Assembly: GCF_000143415.4 (NCBI RefSeq)
Contig: NW_003314396.1
Location: 16,848 to 37,507 of the forward strand
Length of the DNA: 20,660 bases
Reading direction: 5' to 3'
Source: Selaginella moellendorffii
Lineage: Eukaryota; Streptophyta; Lycopodiopsida; Selaginellales; Selaginellaceae
Below the pieces are notes generated by a model that made no database searches, was not told where the DNA came from, and was given only the letters and a program-made list of their open reading frames with translations. Below are positions 1 through 10,000 of this stretch, piece by piece. Made by a program: the position numbers and the translations under genes. Each line of letters begins with the position of its first letter. Within the stretch, counting starts at the first letter, position 1.

Positions 1-141
1 TTGACAAAAAACTTAGAATAAAAAGGAAATTTTATAGAAATAAGAATTTAAAATATTCAAAAGAGTGGTCTGAATGAACTTCTTATGAAAAGAGATATAA
101 GTTTAAAAGTAGTAGAATAACTCCTAATTAAATATCTAAAT

Positions 142-380
142 TGTTAGAAATTGTTATGATCCAACACAGAAAGACAAAAATCTAGTCTTCCTAGACTACA
201 CCTCTTTTTGAGGTTCTTCACCACCCAACCACCTCCAAGCTACCTCAAAAGCTCTATTGCACTGCCATTCCATTGTGAGCCCTAGGGTAAGTTAAATCCC
301 TTACCCTAACATGCCTTCATATACCCTTGAGCCTCCCTTTTAACTGACATTGACCATGTGGTCAAAGCTAGTGCCTAACA
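142..380 (-). repeat. LTR of the minus-strand gypsy element (3' LTR)
   Basis: This 239-bp segment is bounded by TGTTAG (142-147) and CTAACA (375-380), a perfect 6-bp inverted repeat of the TG...CA class that ends LTRs. A purine tract on the minus strand lies immediately before its minus-strand start, as expected for a 3' LTR. No second copy exists in the window because the element has lost its 5' end, so no LTR pair or target-site duplication can be compared. Confidence 0.78.
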
Positions 381-392
381 ATTCTTCCCCCC
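381..392 (-). other. Polypurine tract of the minus-strand gypsy element
   Basis: On the minus strand this reads GGGGGGAAGAAT and directly abuts the LTR start. In LTR retrotransposons this purine run primes plus-strand DNA synthesis. Its position fixes the orientation of the element and the LTR boundary at 380. Confidence 0.75.
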
Positions 393-469
393 AATAAAGT
401 CTTTGTTTTAAGGACAAGTTGTGCCACTAATCACTCTTTCTAGAGAACCCTGATCAAGCTCTTGATGCA

Positions 470-1140
470 TCTTCCACAACTGTATACATCAAGGAGGCAT
501 TGGGCCCGTCACTTTGAGATAGTACACTTTTCAATTGGCTTACATCAAATACCAAATGAATTTTCACCCCAGCTGGCAGCCATACTTGATAAGCCGCTTT
601 ATCATTGCGCTCTAGCACTTCATATGGACCAGCATATAAATGGGAAAGTTTGTCACTCTTCCCTGTCCATAAAGGCACTAAAGTGTTTCATTGCTCACTT
701 GACAGAAAGATCACTCACACGAAGATGAGATCACCCATTTAATATTCTTGGAATTGGCAATGCTCATTAACAAACTTCTCCACTCTATTCTGATCTGCCT
801 GAGAATTCCATTTGCACACCACCAGAATCTCGTCAAATTCTATGGCCAGATCAGTCACCTCATAATCAAACTTATCTTGAATGTCCTTACTCAAATGCAA
901 TCCCAACTCCACCACTATTCGGGGATGCTTTCCAAACATGGAAAAGTAAGGACTTAGCTTGGTTCCACTTTGTTAGTTATTGTTGTAAGCAAATTGCACC
1001 AATAGAAGATATAGATCTCATTGTCCTTCCCTTTGATCAACGCTACAATGTAGTGTATCCTCTACCATCTGATTTACATGCTTGATTTGCTCATCCATCT
1101 GAAGATGATCTCCACTTGAGAGTTTCAAAGTCACTTGCAT
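470..1140 (-). pseudogene. Gypsy integrase C-terminal half and pol tail (decayed)
   Basis: Around 1140-1050 the minus strand encodes a string like LQMDEQIKHVNQMVED, which aligns with the conserved integrase segment containing the catalytic glutamate (HPQTDGQTERVNQ). Here the expected Glu position is Lys. At about 950-900 SPYFSMFGKHPR matches the SPF-x-YG-x-P segment that follows the core. At 678-500 GPYEVLERNDKAAYQVWLP and the downstream KIHLVFDVSQLK match the conserved gypsy C-terminal GPFEVL...HPVFHVSQLK region. I see no chromodomain after it. Several frame changes and stops separate these blocks, so this is a remnant. Confidence 0.8.
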
Positions 1141-1159
1141 AGCTGGCACGAAGCTCTTC

Positions 1160-1402
1160 GAAAATCCATTTGTGAACTTTGAATCTTGATAAATTGCGCT
1201 TAATCAACTCATATGTCTTCTTCCCCCCAAAACAACCAGCCTTTAGAAGATCATAATAGTGGAATAAAACTTGAGTAATTAACATATCCACCCGTGGCAA
1301 ATATACATAGCCATTGTAATAAAGAATCCTATCCACCAATGAGAAAGGGGCTTCTATTGAGTGGATCAATTGACAAAATATGTGCAGTTGTTGGCTCTTC
1401 AA
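1160..1402 (-). pseudogene. Gypsy integrase zinc-binding (H2C2) remnant fused by deletion to the core
   Basis: The minus strand encodes VLFHYYDLLKAGCFGGKKTYE, which corresponds to the HH part of the integrase zinc domain followed by the conserved AGHFGGKKTYELIKRN stretch; the His of AGH is now Cys. Shortly downstream (about 1193-1181) DSKFTNGF corresponds to the core segment DPKFTS that carries the second catalytic Asp. The normal 70-80 residues between them, with the CC pair and the first catalytic Asp, are missing. The piece is therefore a deletion derivative and not a functional integrase. Confidence 0.75.
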
Positions 1403-1489
1403 AAATCTGTCATTACCTCATCTGATTGCACAAAGAGGCCACCTCAACATCTTGAGCCTGAGCACGCTCAACTAACTACCCAAACTTGC

Positions 1490-2078
1490 TGACCATTTTA
1501 CTCAAATAATAACAAAACCGTGTTTGTAATGTTATCACATGACGAACATGAGATAAAGTATTTGCCACCATATTTAATTTTTCTGAATGATGGTCAATCG
1601 GAAACTCCCCAAACTCTATGAGTTTGACCATTCAATGAGCTTACCTAGTGTTCAACTTCTCCTGCGTGAAGAGATACACAAGTGGTTTGTGATCCGTCAA
1701 CACCACAAACACTGCATCATAAAGATAGTGTTGCCACAACTACAAAGCATGAACAATAAAGAGTAACTCTTGCTCATATGTGGAATAATGTTATTTTGCG
1801 GGATTCAAAGTTTGACTCTCATATGCAATAAGCTGTCCCTCTTGCATGAGAACTCCTCTTAGTGCATAACCACTTGCATCGCATGTCACCTCATAAGGTT
1901 TTGATAGATCAACAATGCGAAGCACTGAAGCCTCACTTAACAATCATTTCAGTGCCACAAAACTCTCCTCTTGTGGCTTCTTCCACTCAAATGGCACGTT
2001 CTTACGTAACAACTATGTTAAAGGAATAACCACCTCCATAAACTTATGTTGGAAACGTTGATAGTAACTAGCTATACT
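1490..2078 (-). pseudogene. Gypsy RT connection and RNase H domain (decayed)
   Basis: From 2078 downward the minus strand encodes YQRFQHKF...VVIPLT (matching YYRRFI...PLT), then PFEWKKPQEESFVALK, then VTCDASGYALRGVLMQEGQ, which is the RNase H start with its first catalytic Asp (TCDAS). HYSTYEQELLFIVHAL follows (catalytic Glu in YEQELL), then VLTDHKPLVYLF (catalytic Asp in TDHKPL), and finally LNMVANTLSH near 1570, the usual NVVADALSR end. In-frame stops fall within these blocks, for example at HYSTYE and after HAL. The motif set is unambiguous for a gypsy RNase H. Confidence 0.85.
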
Positions 2079-2082
2079 ATAA

Positions 2083-2277
2083 CTAGCTATAAGAACTATC
2101 CTTCTTTTTCACAAGCAAGACCAGAGCATCAAATGGAGACTTACTTGGCTGAATAAATCTAAACTCAAATAACTCCTTGATTTGTTGTTGAACTTCTTGC
2201 TCCTTCGCATAATTTAACCGAAATGGATGCCAGTAAATTGGCTGCGTCCCCGGCTCCAATGTAATCCCATGCTCCAC
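2083..2277 (-). pseudogene. Gypsy reverse transcriptase N-terminus only
   Basis: The encoded peptide has HGITLEPGTQPIYWHPFRLN (the conserved H-I-x-L-x-PGT-x-P...YR entry to RT) and then IKELFEFRFIQPSKSPFDAL and VLLVKKKDSS, matching the fingers segment IxPSxSPxxSPVLLVKKKDGS. Sequence identity to RT stops exactly at KKKD. The palm with both catalytic motifs (LD and YxDD) is absent and the next recognisable residues are those of the connection domain (YQRF). The protein is a fragment by deletion. Confidence 0.83.
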
Positions 2278-2280
2278 ACC

Positions 2281-2965
2281 TCATAATGGAGGTAACTCAT
2301 GAGGAAGTTCATATAGAAAAACATCAGAAAACTCGTCGAGGACATCCCATACTGTAGCTTCTCCCCCACATGTGCCTTGGTCCCTCAAGTCATGAACAAA
2401 CAATAAGTAACTTGAAAGTGCTTTTCCATTACGATAAGCCCACTTCAAAGATGTAGCGAAGAGCATAACAATTGAAGGTTGAACTCCCTCTCCAAACCAT
2501 ACATTTTTAATGCTACCATACTCTAGCGAAATAAGCTTAATACTCCACTTTATCTCCAAATCCACCTTTACCAACCATAGCATCCCAAGAATGAGATCTA
2601 TACGATGGATATTTGCAAAATAAAAAAACTCCACAAGTGTGGTTTTGCCAACCAACACTTCCAGCTTCTCTACATAAGCATCGAAATGTTGAGTAGAGGT
2701 AGCTTCACCTTCCATTGTGTATGGAAAAACTCCTTGTATGACTAGGCCATGCTTCACAATAAACTTTGCCAAAACAAAGTTGTCATCACTCCCACTATCC
2801 AGTAAAATCCACATTGGATTGCCACGGAACACACCTTCCAGCATTAAAGTTGATTCACGAGTATCCTTAAGCTCCATCTTGTTCCACACACAATTGAGTT
2901 TACGAGTAATGATTAAAAGCCTCTTCCTTTGACTGGAATGGTTGTCCCCATCATCCTCACGCTAC
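2281..2965 (-). pseudogene. Gypsy retropepsin-like protease region
   Basis: The longest open minus-strand stretch of this element. It contains WILLDSGSDDNFV, the retropepsin active-site triad region in the D-S-G form with the expected hydrophobic flanks, and about 85 residues later IDLILGMLWL, the conserved ILG-M-x-WL segment of plant gypsy proteases. A linker leading to RT follows (VLDEFSDVF...ELPPL is the usual run-in, D-EF-x-DVF-x-x-LP). It remains open through about 2965, upstream of the first Met, with a stop near the DNA encoding REDDGDN. The DSG triad looks intact, but the rest of the polyprotein is broken. Confidence 0.83.
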
Positions 2966-3207
2966 AAAGTTTACAACTTTTTAGTATCTAACTTACTGTT
3001 AATAGAAGATTGGCCATTCTTTAAAATCTATTGGCTACAGAAAATCTTGTAAAAACATTGTTACAATTTCTTACAAGATTGTCTCTAGCCAATAGATTTT
3101 AAATCATATATAGATAAAATTCTAGAAACTTTTAAATAAAATATAGAATTACTATTAAATTATTAAATACAGCCATTATCTAAAGGAGAATATGATTATA
3201 AAAAAAC
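2966..3207. other. AT-rich spacer between two gypsy elements
   Basis: No coding signal on either strand. It holds the 84-bp hairpin at 3020-3103 and then AT-rich sequence up to the LTR at 3208. The upstream edge is where the minus-strand element loses homology. Confidence 0.6.
3020..3103. repeat. 84-bp near-perfect foldback (MITE-like or hairpin)
   Basis: Left arm 3020-3052 and right arm 3071-3103 are inverted copies of 33 bp that differ at only 2 positions, with an 18-nt loop (3053-3070). The outer 18 bp, TTTAAAATCTATTGGCTA, pair perfectly. Such a compact foldback could be a short MITE or solo foldback, a transcribed hairpin such as a small-RNA precursor, or a chance relic. I see no clear target-site duplication around it. 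Confidence 0.85.
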
Positions 3208-3383
3208 TGTGAGGTCCAAGTGAATGACTACAATACTATAAACTAAAATTAGCATAGTGGGATTTTAGTAGCTGGTGGATTAGTTTCAATCCGGACCACT
3301 CACTCCTATATATAAATTAAAGTTTTTAGGCTAATTGATATGCATATTTTCTGTATTCCTTTTCCATATTCCATGCACTCACA
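3208..3383 (+). repeat. 5' LTR of the plus-strand gypsy element
   Basis: Starts TGTGAGGTCC and ends CACTCACA, so TGTGAG/CTCACA form the terminal inverted repeat. It aligns without gaps to 12196-12371. By eye I count about 32 differences in 176 positions, most of them transitions. A TATA-like run lies at 3307-3316. The primer binding site follows one base after its end, which confirms this is the 5' copy. Confidence 0.9.
3307..3316 (+). promoter_or_regulatory. TATA-box-like motif in the 5' LTR
   Basis: TATATATAAA lies in the LTR about 75 bases before its end and is retained at the matching place in the 3' LTR (about 12294-12303). Conservation between two otherwise diverged copies suggests it was the core promoter of the element. 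Activity today is not implied. Confidence 0.5.
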
Positions 3384-3384
3384 T

Positions 3385-3400
3385 TGGTGGAGGTGAGGGG
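3385..3400 (+). other. Primer binding site, best match tRNA-Ala
   Basis: TGGTGGAGGTGAGGGG begins one base after the LTR end, the standard place for a primer binding site. From memory, the 3' end of plant tRNA-Ala with its CCA tail would be complementary to TGGTGGAGATGCGGGG, which agrees at 14 of 16 positions. A very similar site is seen in the short LTR element at 13760-13775. Confidence 0.65.
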
Positions 3401-3595
3401 CAACTTCAATTGTTCTTGAGGAGTGCTTAGATTTGGGATTTTAGTTTAGATCTAATTTTTGCATCGTTTAGATCTAACTTTTTCTATTTCCTTTCTTTTA
3501 TTCTTTCCTTTCAAGATTTTGGTTTAGATCTGGCTTTTTATATTGTCTAGATCTCCCTTTCCTTCTCTTTTGCACTTTCCTTTTCGTTCATCTTT
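3401..3595 (+). other. Untranslated leader of the plus-strand gypsy element
   Basis: 195 bases between the primer binding site and the gag ATG, pyrimidine-rich, with the word TAGATCT repeated several times (TTTAGATCTAA, TTTAGATCTGG, CTAGATCTCC). No coding signal. The repeats may be degenerate packaging or leader repeats, but this is a guess. Confidence 0.55.
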
Positions 3596-4519
3596 ATGGC
3601 AGATCAGCAATCTCTTCCTCCTTTAAGTCTAGAGCAGCAGTTGGTACAATTGCTTAATACTATGCAATTGTAATTGAACAACCAAACTCAGTTGATAGTG
3701 GCATTTACGGCATGTGGTACAACTCCTACTCTTGGTGCCAATCCTCACATTCAGCCGGAGTTCTTTCGTGGGAATCTTGGGGATGAGATGTACCATTGGT
3801 TTGATCACTTCATGATGATTGCCACATATCATTCTTGGGATGATGCTCAACATTTGCATGAGCTTCCCATGTGTCTCCAAGGGACAGCATTGCAATGGTA
3901 CAATGGTTTGAATGTAGCCACTCATGGGGATTAGAGTGTTCTCCCAGACATCTTCAAACACACTTTTAAACATGCCGACGATTGTGATAATGCCTTCCAA
4001 CAACTGCATCATCTCTGTTAAAGGCCATTTGAGTCAGTGATGCAATTTAGCATTCACTTCTAATGCCTCTTGCTTTGTGCAGAGCCAAATATGTCGGAGC
4101 GGATCAAGCTAAAATGTTGTGGCCAGCACTTTGTCAAGATCTTGTCAGACTTATGCATGCACTTGCTCCCACCACCCTTGACAATGTTCTTTGCTTGCTA
4201 TGAGACTTTGCCTCTTCCACTCCTTGTTGCATGTCTTTCAGCTCCACTTCCTATGGGTGATGGTCCTATTTCAATGGAGGTTGGTGCTGCTGCTGCTCGA
4301 GTCCAAAGAGAAAGGCGAGGTTGTGGTTGTGGCCATGATGTTCATTGTTGGGCATGTGATGAAGTTGGTCACACTTATTGGCATTGTCGGTGTTTTCCAG
4401 ATTGGTGGCCACCATTTCTTGGGTGGAGACCTTGGCATCAACAACGTCTTGTTGGTGCTGCTACAGTGGAAGGTCTGGACACCAAGATGCATCTGGGAAA
4501 TGAGGAGTCGCACAAGTAA
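3596..4519 (+). pseudogene. Gypsy gag (capsid and CCHC zinc knuckle), interrupted by stops
   Basis: ATG at 3596 opens MADQQSLPPLSLEQQ in a frame that recurs through gag. The capsid part has PEFFRGN...WFDHF and GTALQWYNGL, matching the retrotransposon gag domain (W-F-x-x-F ... A-x-x-W). The zinc knuckle CWACDEVGHTYWHC (4346-4387) fits CX2CX4HX4C exactly and binds RNA in intact Gag. All these lie in one frame but are broken by TAA at 3671, TAG at 3932, and TAA near 4019 and 4061. Several stops look like single-base changes (for example a Gln-type codon to TAA), as in aged copies. The gag frame ends at 4519. Confidence 0.85.
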
Positions 4520-4599
4520 TGGAGGGACCTTGTGCAAATAAGTCAGTCCATCTTTCTTTCAGGAGTATTATCAAGGGGTTCACTCGACACCAATTCATC

Positions 4600-4920
4600 T
4601 AGTGTTTACTTTCCAAGCTCATTTTTATAACCAAAGGTCTCCTGCTGTGTTGGTTGATACAAATTTAAGTTTATCTTTTATTGCTCAACCTGTTGCCACA
4701 CATTGTTGTCTATACTTGCATCATGCAGCAGAGTCAGTTTTCATTCTTTATGGCAATGGCCGTACACACACATGTGCACGGGATGAGGTAGACTTGGTTG
4801 TGCGTGTGAGCGATCTTGAGCTTGGGTGCGGGTGGTGAGGAGTCAAGCTTTTGACTTTATCCTTGATATGGATTGGTTGCAGCTCAATCATGCCAAGTAT
4901 GACTTTGAGGCTTCTTCCCC
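4600..4920 (+). pseudogene. Gypsy aspartic protease with altered active site
   Basis: AVLVDTNLSLSFIA (active-site codons near 4656-4664) matches the retropepsin motif LVDTGASHSFIA, except that Gly of D-T-G is Asn. After a frame change near 4830, FDFILDMDWLQLNHAKYDFE matches the ILGMDWL-x-x-NHA-x-I segment with Gly replaced by Asp. Both changes fall on residues that are nearly invariant in the family, so this protease would not be expected to work. Confidence 0.8.
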
Positions 4921-5084
4921 TTGTTTCATACTTCCTTATATTTCATCCATTCCTCTCACTTCCGTACCTCTTCATCCCTCTACTTGTACCTCTACTTCCA
5001 TTACTTTTGTCCCCCCATTACTTCTTCCTATGTTTCTGTCTTGTTCTACTCTTCCCTTTCTTGATCCCTCTGATAATCTTTATG

Positions 5085-5960
5085 TTGCAGTAGTTGACCG
5101 GCTTATAAAGGAGTATACCGATCTCTTTGAATTTGACCTATTGTCTAGGGTCAAGATTGTCAAATATCATCCAATTCCAACTGGGGATGCTTGTCCAATC
5201 AAGGTTCCTGTTCGTCACCCAAAGTGATCAAAATTTAACATGAAAACATTAAGGAAATGTTGGAGAAGGGTGTTATTTGGAAGTTGCAGAGTCCTTGGGC
5301 ATGTGAACCTCATCTTATGCTGAAGTTTGATGGGAGTATTTATTTTTGTATTGACTATCGTCTGTTAAACAAAGTGACGATCCCAAATGTATACCCTCTT
5401 CCTCACACTACTGATCTCTTGGACGTATAGGGCAAAATTGTTGATTCACCAAGCTAGATCTTGCTTCTGGATACTGGCAAGTACTAATGGCTAAAAAAGA
5501 TATTCTTAAAGCTGCTTTTCATACACTATTTGGTTTGTATGACTCCTTGGTGATGCGATTTGGTTTGAACAATGCTCCAACAACTTTTCAGTGGATGATG
5601 CACAAGGTTCTTTATGATATGCTGGAGGTGACTTTTGACTTCATTGATAATGTCTTGATCCACTCGGAAGGGATATGGGAGGAGCACATTCGAGACATTT
5701 GTATAGTGTTGGAACGGCTATAAGATGTTGGTTTAAAGCTGAAGTGGTCGAAGTGCATGTTTGGGTCCAAGGACACGACTTATCTTGGATACCATATTTC
5801 TCATGAGGGTTTACAAGTTGATTTTGACAAACTTGTGGCTGTTCTAAAGTTCCCTACTCCGAAGTATGTGAATGATATGTAGTGCCTCTTGGGCAAGGTG
5901 TAGTATCTCGGTCTTTTTGTGGATCATCTTTCTGATTGCATTACACCGTTGCGAGCGCTG
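5085..5960 (+). pseudogene. Gypsy reverse transcriptase, broken, YxDD changed to FIDN
   Basis: Segments in order: HPIPTGDACPIKVPVRHP (entry), MLEKGVIWKLQSPWA (fingers), FCIDYRLLNKVTIPN, KLDLASGYWQV (motif A, catalytic Asp retained near 5457), AAFHTLFGLYDSLVMRFGL and NAPTTFQWMMHKV (motif B). Motif C reads FDFIDNVLIHS, with codons GAT at 5646 and AAT at 5649, so the second Asp of YxDD is Asn. KLKWSKCMFG and YLGYHIS (RT thumb) follow at 5740-5800. Frameshifts and stops (for example near 5226, 5428 and 5720) break it. The polymerase would lack a catalytic metal ligand. Confidence 0.87.
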
Positions 5961-6790
5961 CTGAAGTCATCAACATCATCTTTCATCTAGTCTTCAAATT
6001 ATGAGTGGGTGTTCATGGATCTCAAAGAGTTATTAACAACTCCTTTGGTTTTGGCATATCTTGACTACACTCGACCTTTTATTTTGCACATGGATGCTTC
6101 TGATATTAGTCTTGGAAGTGTATTGATGCTTTTTGCAGTAGGCCCTTTTGAGCGTAGACCGTGATCATCGAGTTTCGGCATCTCCGTAAAGAGCTTCTCA
6201 GATTCCTCCAGATTCCCTACCTAGGCATATGCCGTGATCATAGCGCTCATGGTGAGCCCGAGTGTGCCTGATCAACATCTTTCCATTGTGTATATAAGCC
6301 ATACATTACAACTAGTGAAGGTGAACTACTCCACGACAAAGAACGAGTCAGTCTGGTGTTTTGAGAAACTTTATACATATCTACATAGTTCTCAGACGTT
6401 ACTTAAAGGTGATTATGCTGTCGTTACTTCATTATTGAAGCAAAAGAATTTGGTTGGTAGTACTACTCGGTGGGCTTTAAAGCTTTAGATATATAATTTT
6501 GATGTTGTTCATCACCTAGGGAATTTTATGGCTGATGCTAATGCCCTTTCTCGAGCTCCTCTTTCTTCTCCACTCTCTTCTTATGTTTCTGACAAGTCTG
6601 TTGTTCTAACATCTATGGATTTTCTAGACAAGGATTGTGTACCATTGGCAGTTGTTGTACTTGATGTTCAATATCCATAAGGTGTAAAGCAAGATCTACT
6701 TTCTCTTCATGAGGTTTGCGAGGCTCAAAAGCTTGAGCCATGGATTCAAAGGCTTCGAGATGGGTTTCAGAATCCTGGGCAGGTTTGAGA
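5960..6790 (+). pseudogene. Gypsy RNase H and start of integrase linker, with internal insertion
   Basis: DYTRPFILHMDASDISLG (6062-6115) begins RNase H with its catalytic Asp. Expected downstream blocks appear at 6270-6580: VPDQHLSIVYISHTLQ, NYSTTKNESV, LKGDYAVVTSLL and VHHLGNFMADANALSRA (normally RPGK-F-x-ADALSRA). Between the first two blocks lies about 150 bases without RNase H homology. After 6600 the text runs into EVCEAQKLEPWIQRL (the usual pre-integrase linker) and stops near 6790. The integrase zinc domain is not reached. Frameshifts are present. Confidence 0.82.
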
Positions 6791-6828
6791 ATCCTAGCCA
6801 GTGCAAGACAAAACGAGATGGGAACTCC

Positions 6829-7046
6829 TTACCGGGCTAAGTATGCTTAGCTAATAACACGGAATTCCATCCTTATGCTCGTCTGGTCTAAATACACTCG
6901 AAATGCCCAGTTAACTCTACTAGCACAAAAGGAACTGATAAAGGGTCCAGCAATACCGACCTTCTACCATCGTGGCAGTAAGGAAAGAGTGTCTATATGG
7001 ACTGGCTGACAGGTAACTTTCGATACCTGAAGTCACATTCGTGATA
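6829..7046 (-). repeat. 3' LTR of the nested LARD-like element
   Basis: Matches 11811-12031 over its whole length, including the words CTAAGTATGCTTAGCTAATAA, GGGTCCAGCA, GTGGCAGTAAGGAAAGAGTGT and ACAGGTAACTTTCGATACC. It is bordered on the right by the element's polypurine tract (7047-7058). Confidence 0.78.
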
Positions 7047-7058
7047 CTCTCCCCCACT
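7047..7058 (-). other. Polypurine tract of the LARD-like element
   Basis: CTCTCCCCCACT on the plus strand, AGTGGGGGAGAG on the minus strand, placed directly before the LTR start. It sets the orientation of the nested element as minus. Confidence 0.65.
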
Positions 7059-10000
7059 AGGGAAGATCAACGTCCTCGTCGATACATACTCAAGTCTAGA
7101 ATACCGCAAAGGAAACAACTCCAGAAAAAGTTCATGGTATTCACACTATATGAGAAATGCACCGACTTAAATGAGTTAAAAGGCAACCTCTTTGTCTAAT
7201 GCAGATGCGTTACCAGCTTAGACACCTTCCAGCCGTCACTGACAAAAAAATGATCAATGGAGTTACCCACCCTTGCTGCTCTAGGAGTCATCCAGCTAAC
7301 AAAAGTGTGATACGCCCCTGCCCACAAGGACATAGAGAGAGAAGCCAGAGGCCCCAACCCTTATGAGCAAAGAAACCAAACCTGTCGGTATAGTTTAGAT
7401 AGACTACTGTAAACAGGCAGTTAGAGTTGTTTACACAGTCACGCCCTTTTTAACAGAATAAGGAACATCAACAAAGAGGTGGGTTATATGACTAGTCGAC
7501 AGTAGCTACCCCATGACTAAAGATTTCAACATGCACACGAAGTGCCGAAGCCAGTCTGCCTATACTGGCCCAAACTCAAAGATTAATATATGGACTATAT
7601 CAAAGTTAGAGACAATGATATCGGAGAGACATAATTATCAGTGAATAAATCTTAGATTAGAACACAAAAGTATTCTAAGTAAGTTATCATCCGATAAAGT
7701 AGTATTATAGTATAGGAACCACTAAGATCATCATAATTGGTAAACATAGGAATCACCATCTAACAAAATTCAATAACAAGTATATCATCAAGAAAACTCA
7801 ATGAGAAAACTTAACTACCGAAGATTGTAGACAGTATGCTAAATAATTTACAAAAGACAACTCAAAGAACACAAAGTATCCTTAACCAACAAGCACAATG
7901 CTCGTGAATGTATCACCCAAAGGAAATAACATCCTAATCTATCAGAACTAACCCGAGTAACAATCAACAAAACAGAATGAATGCGGGAAGACCAACAAAC
8001 ACTTATTCATGCCAACTATCACACTAGTTAATCTGAATAGATCCCGATCAACAATACCAAGGAACCAGAGTTTCTTAAGTAAGCATCGGCAACATCCTAT
8101 TGATATCTCAAACCCAAAAGAACAATCCAAAGCAAATCACAAAGAACATATGGTATTGCAAAAAGCCATAAGCCATCAAAGAGAACAACTAACCATCATA
8201 AAAGATCATCAATCATCCCATCAATAAAGAGATGCACAATCATTGTCGAAGAAGGAATTCACCATCTCGAAGAATGGCAAATCATTCTATAACAACAATA
8301 ATCAAGCAAAATCTTCGACGAGGATAATCAACTGTCCTAGATGATAGTCAATCATCACCAATGATTGTTAAATGCAAAAATCAATTTCAACATTGAAGCT
8401 AATGAACCAAAATGCCTTCCCCTAACAACTCCGAACAAATAGAACAATGAGCATGAAAACTCAAAGAACTAAAAGCTCAAAAAAGCCTATAGCTAAATCT
8501 CACCTAATAATGATCATGAGTCTTGCATGAACTAACTTCAATGTTGAAGAAGAAATCATGATACAACCCACAATATCCTCCTCAACACATCTATAAGCTA
8601 AACTTCATAATGCCTAACTAATGAAGAGCACATTTGTATCAATCCAAAAGCTAAGCACAATGGAGCTATGCTCAACAAGTGATCATCTAATTGATCCTCC
8701 ATGAATCCATCTATAGCAAGACGTAACTCACATCATAACAAGCGCAAAAAGAATCATCAAATGATCAATATATCCCAACTGAAATCCAATAAGGATCCAA
8801 TCACTTCAATACCAATCACTAACTCTTCCTCTCATAGAGGTCATTATCCACGACTAAATCACTTTTTAAGGAAAAGCTAGAGCTCAATCTCTACTAAGCA
8901 ATCGTATCTAAAACACAACTAACTTAAACTTGCCACTCAGCTTGTTTGAACGTCAATATAGTTGCTTCAATGCCATCAGCACCAGAACAAAGCTAAAAGA
9001 AAGCAAGAGTGAATCACCACCCAAAGCTCTCCAGTAACCAAGCTAACCAAAGTCGAAGATACCTTAGTTAGTATCCGAGACCAATCCTTCAGCAATACTC
9101 AGTTTCAGATAACATATGATCAAGGAGTGATTCACCATATCCATGACTCAATGAAATCCAACACTACGGACTAAATGTAGCCAAATGATATCGATAGAGG
9201 TAGAGTCGACATGCCAACATGAAAAACTCATGTAAGTCTAACAACATGATCCTCCGCAACACCATCCGGTAAAGCAAGCCCATCACTGCTAAATCATCAT
9301 CGAGCAACGCAAGTGTCAATAGTCCTTGACGAAGTCTACAAGTAATCACTAGTCGCAAAGCAACTAACAATCACTCCTCAACTTGCCTTCACAAGACCCA
9401 AACACCAACTCTTGTCATCAAGTTATATACTTGTCCAATATGAATGTGATACCCCAGGTACGAGATAAAAATTTATAGACAAGCACAAACTAAATAACCA
9501 CTTGAATCCAACTCAACCGCAATAAGCTCACTAAAACATTTTGCCACTAGCTTTGAGCATGCCTTGAAGAGGCTAGCTATGCGATCAACACTCAGTCGAA
9601 ACTAAAGTGAAGACCATAAGATGGACTCATATCGGTACACAACCTCCTCATAGACAAAACTATAGTATGGGTCTCAACATCTCAACCTCAAACAACTAAG
9701 TTGGACATCCCCATCTTTAGCCAAGGTGCAGAGCCACCAAGACCAAGTCAAGATCAGTGAGAGCTCACTACTCTCATAAAGTCTAAACAAAATGCAAGGT
9801 GCAACCTGCCACCAAGCACAATACTACAGAAGAAAGGCACAAGGGTCACCTTTCTTAGAAAAGTGCAATGGCCATTTTTCTATACCAACTCTACACTATC
9901 CAACTCAATTGCTTTAGCCCCAAAAGTTAGCTTCCATTTTGGGTCGCATCATACAAACTATCTACTAAGGTTTAAGCCAACCGAAGTCAACTCCAACCTC

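Larger units (their letters stand above)
142..2965 (-). mobile_element. Degenerate, 5'-truncated Ty3/gypsy LTR retrotransposon
   Basis: Reading the minus strand from about 2965 down to 142, the order is protease, reverse transcriptase start, RNase H, integrase, C-terminal region, polypurine tract and LTR. Placing integrase after RNase H is the Ty3/gypsy order. Only the 3' LTR is present. The gag and the 5' LTR are absent upstream of about 2965, so the element is truncated at its 5' end. The reading frame is broken many times, and two large internal deletions remove the RT core and the start of the integrase catalytic core. It cannot encode working proteins. The domain assignments are firm from motifs; the exact truncation point is uncertain. 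Confidence 0.88.

Noticed and set aside
4191-4541. Overlapping open frames in other frames across the gag zinc-knuckle region.
   Set aside because: Shadows of the gag frame that holds the exact CX2CX4HX4C motif.
6755-6800. Imperfect tandem (CAGAATCCTGGGCAGGTTTGAGAATCCTAGCCAG) next to the nested element.
   Set aside because: A short local duplication; it does not match the far flank at 12032, so it is not a target-site duplication.
9164-9370. Minus-strand Leu/Arg-rich open frame in the LARD interior.
   Set aside because: Composition-driven by the A/C skew; no domain, and neighbouring frames are equally open or closed.
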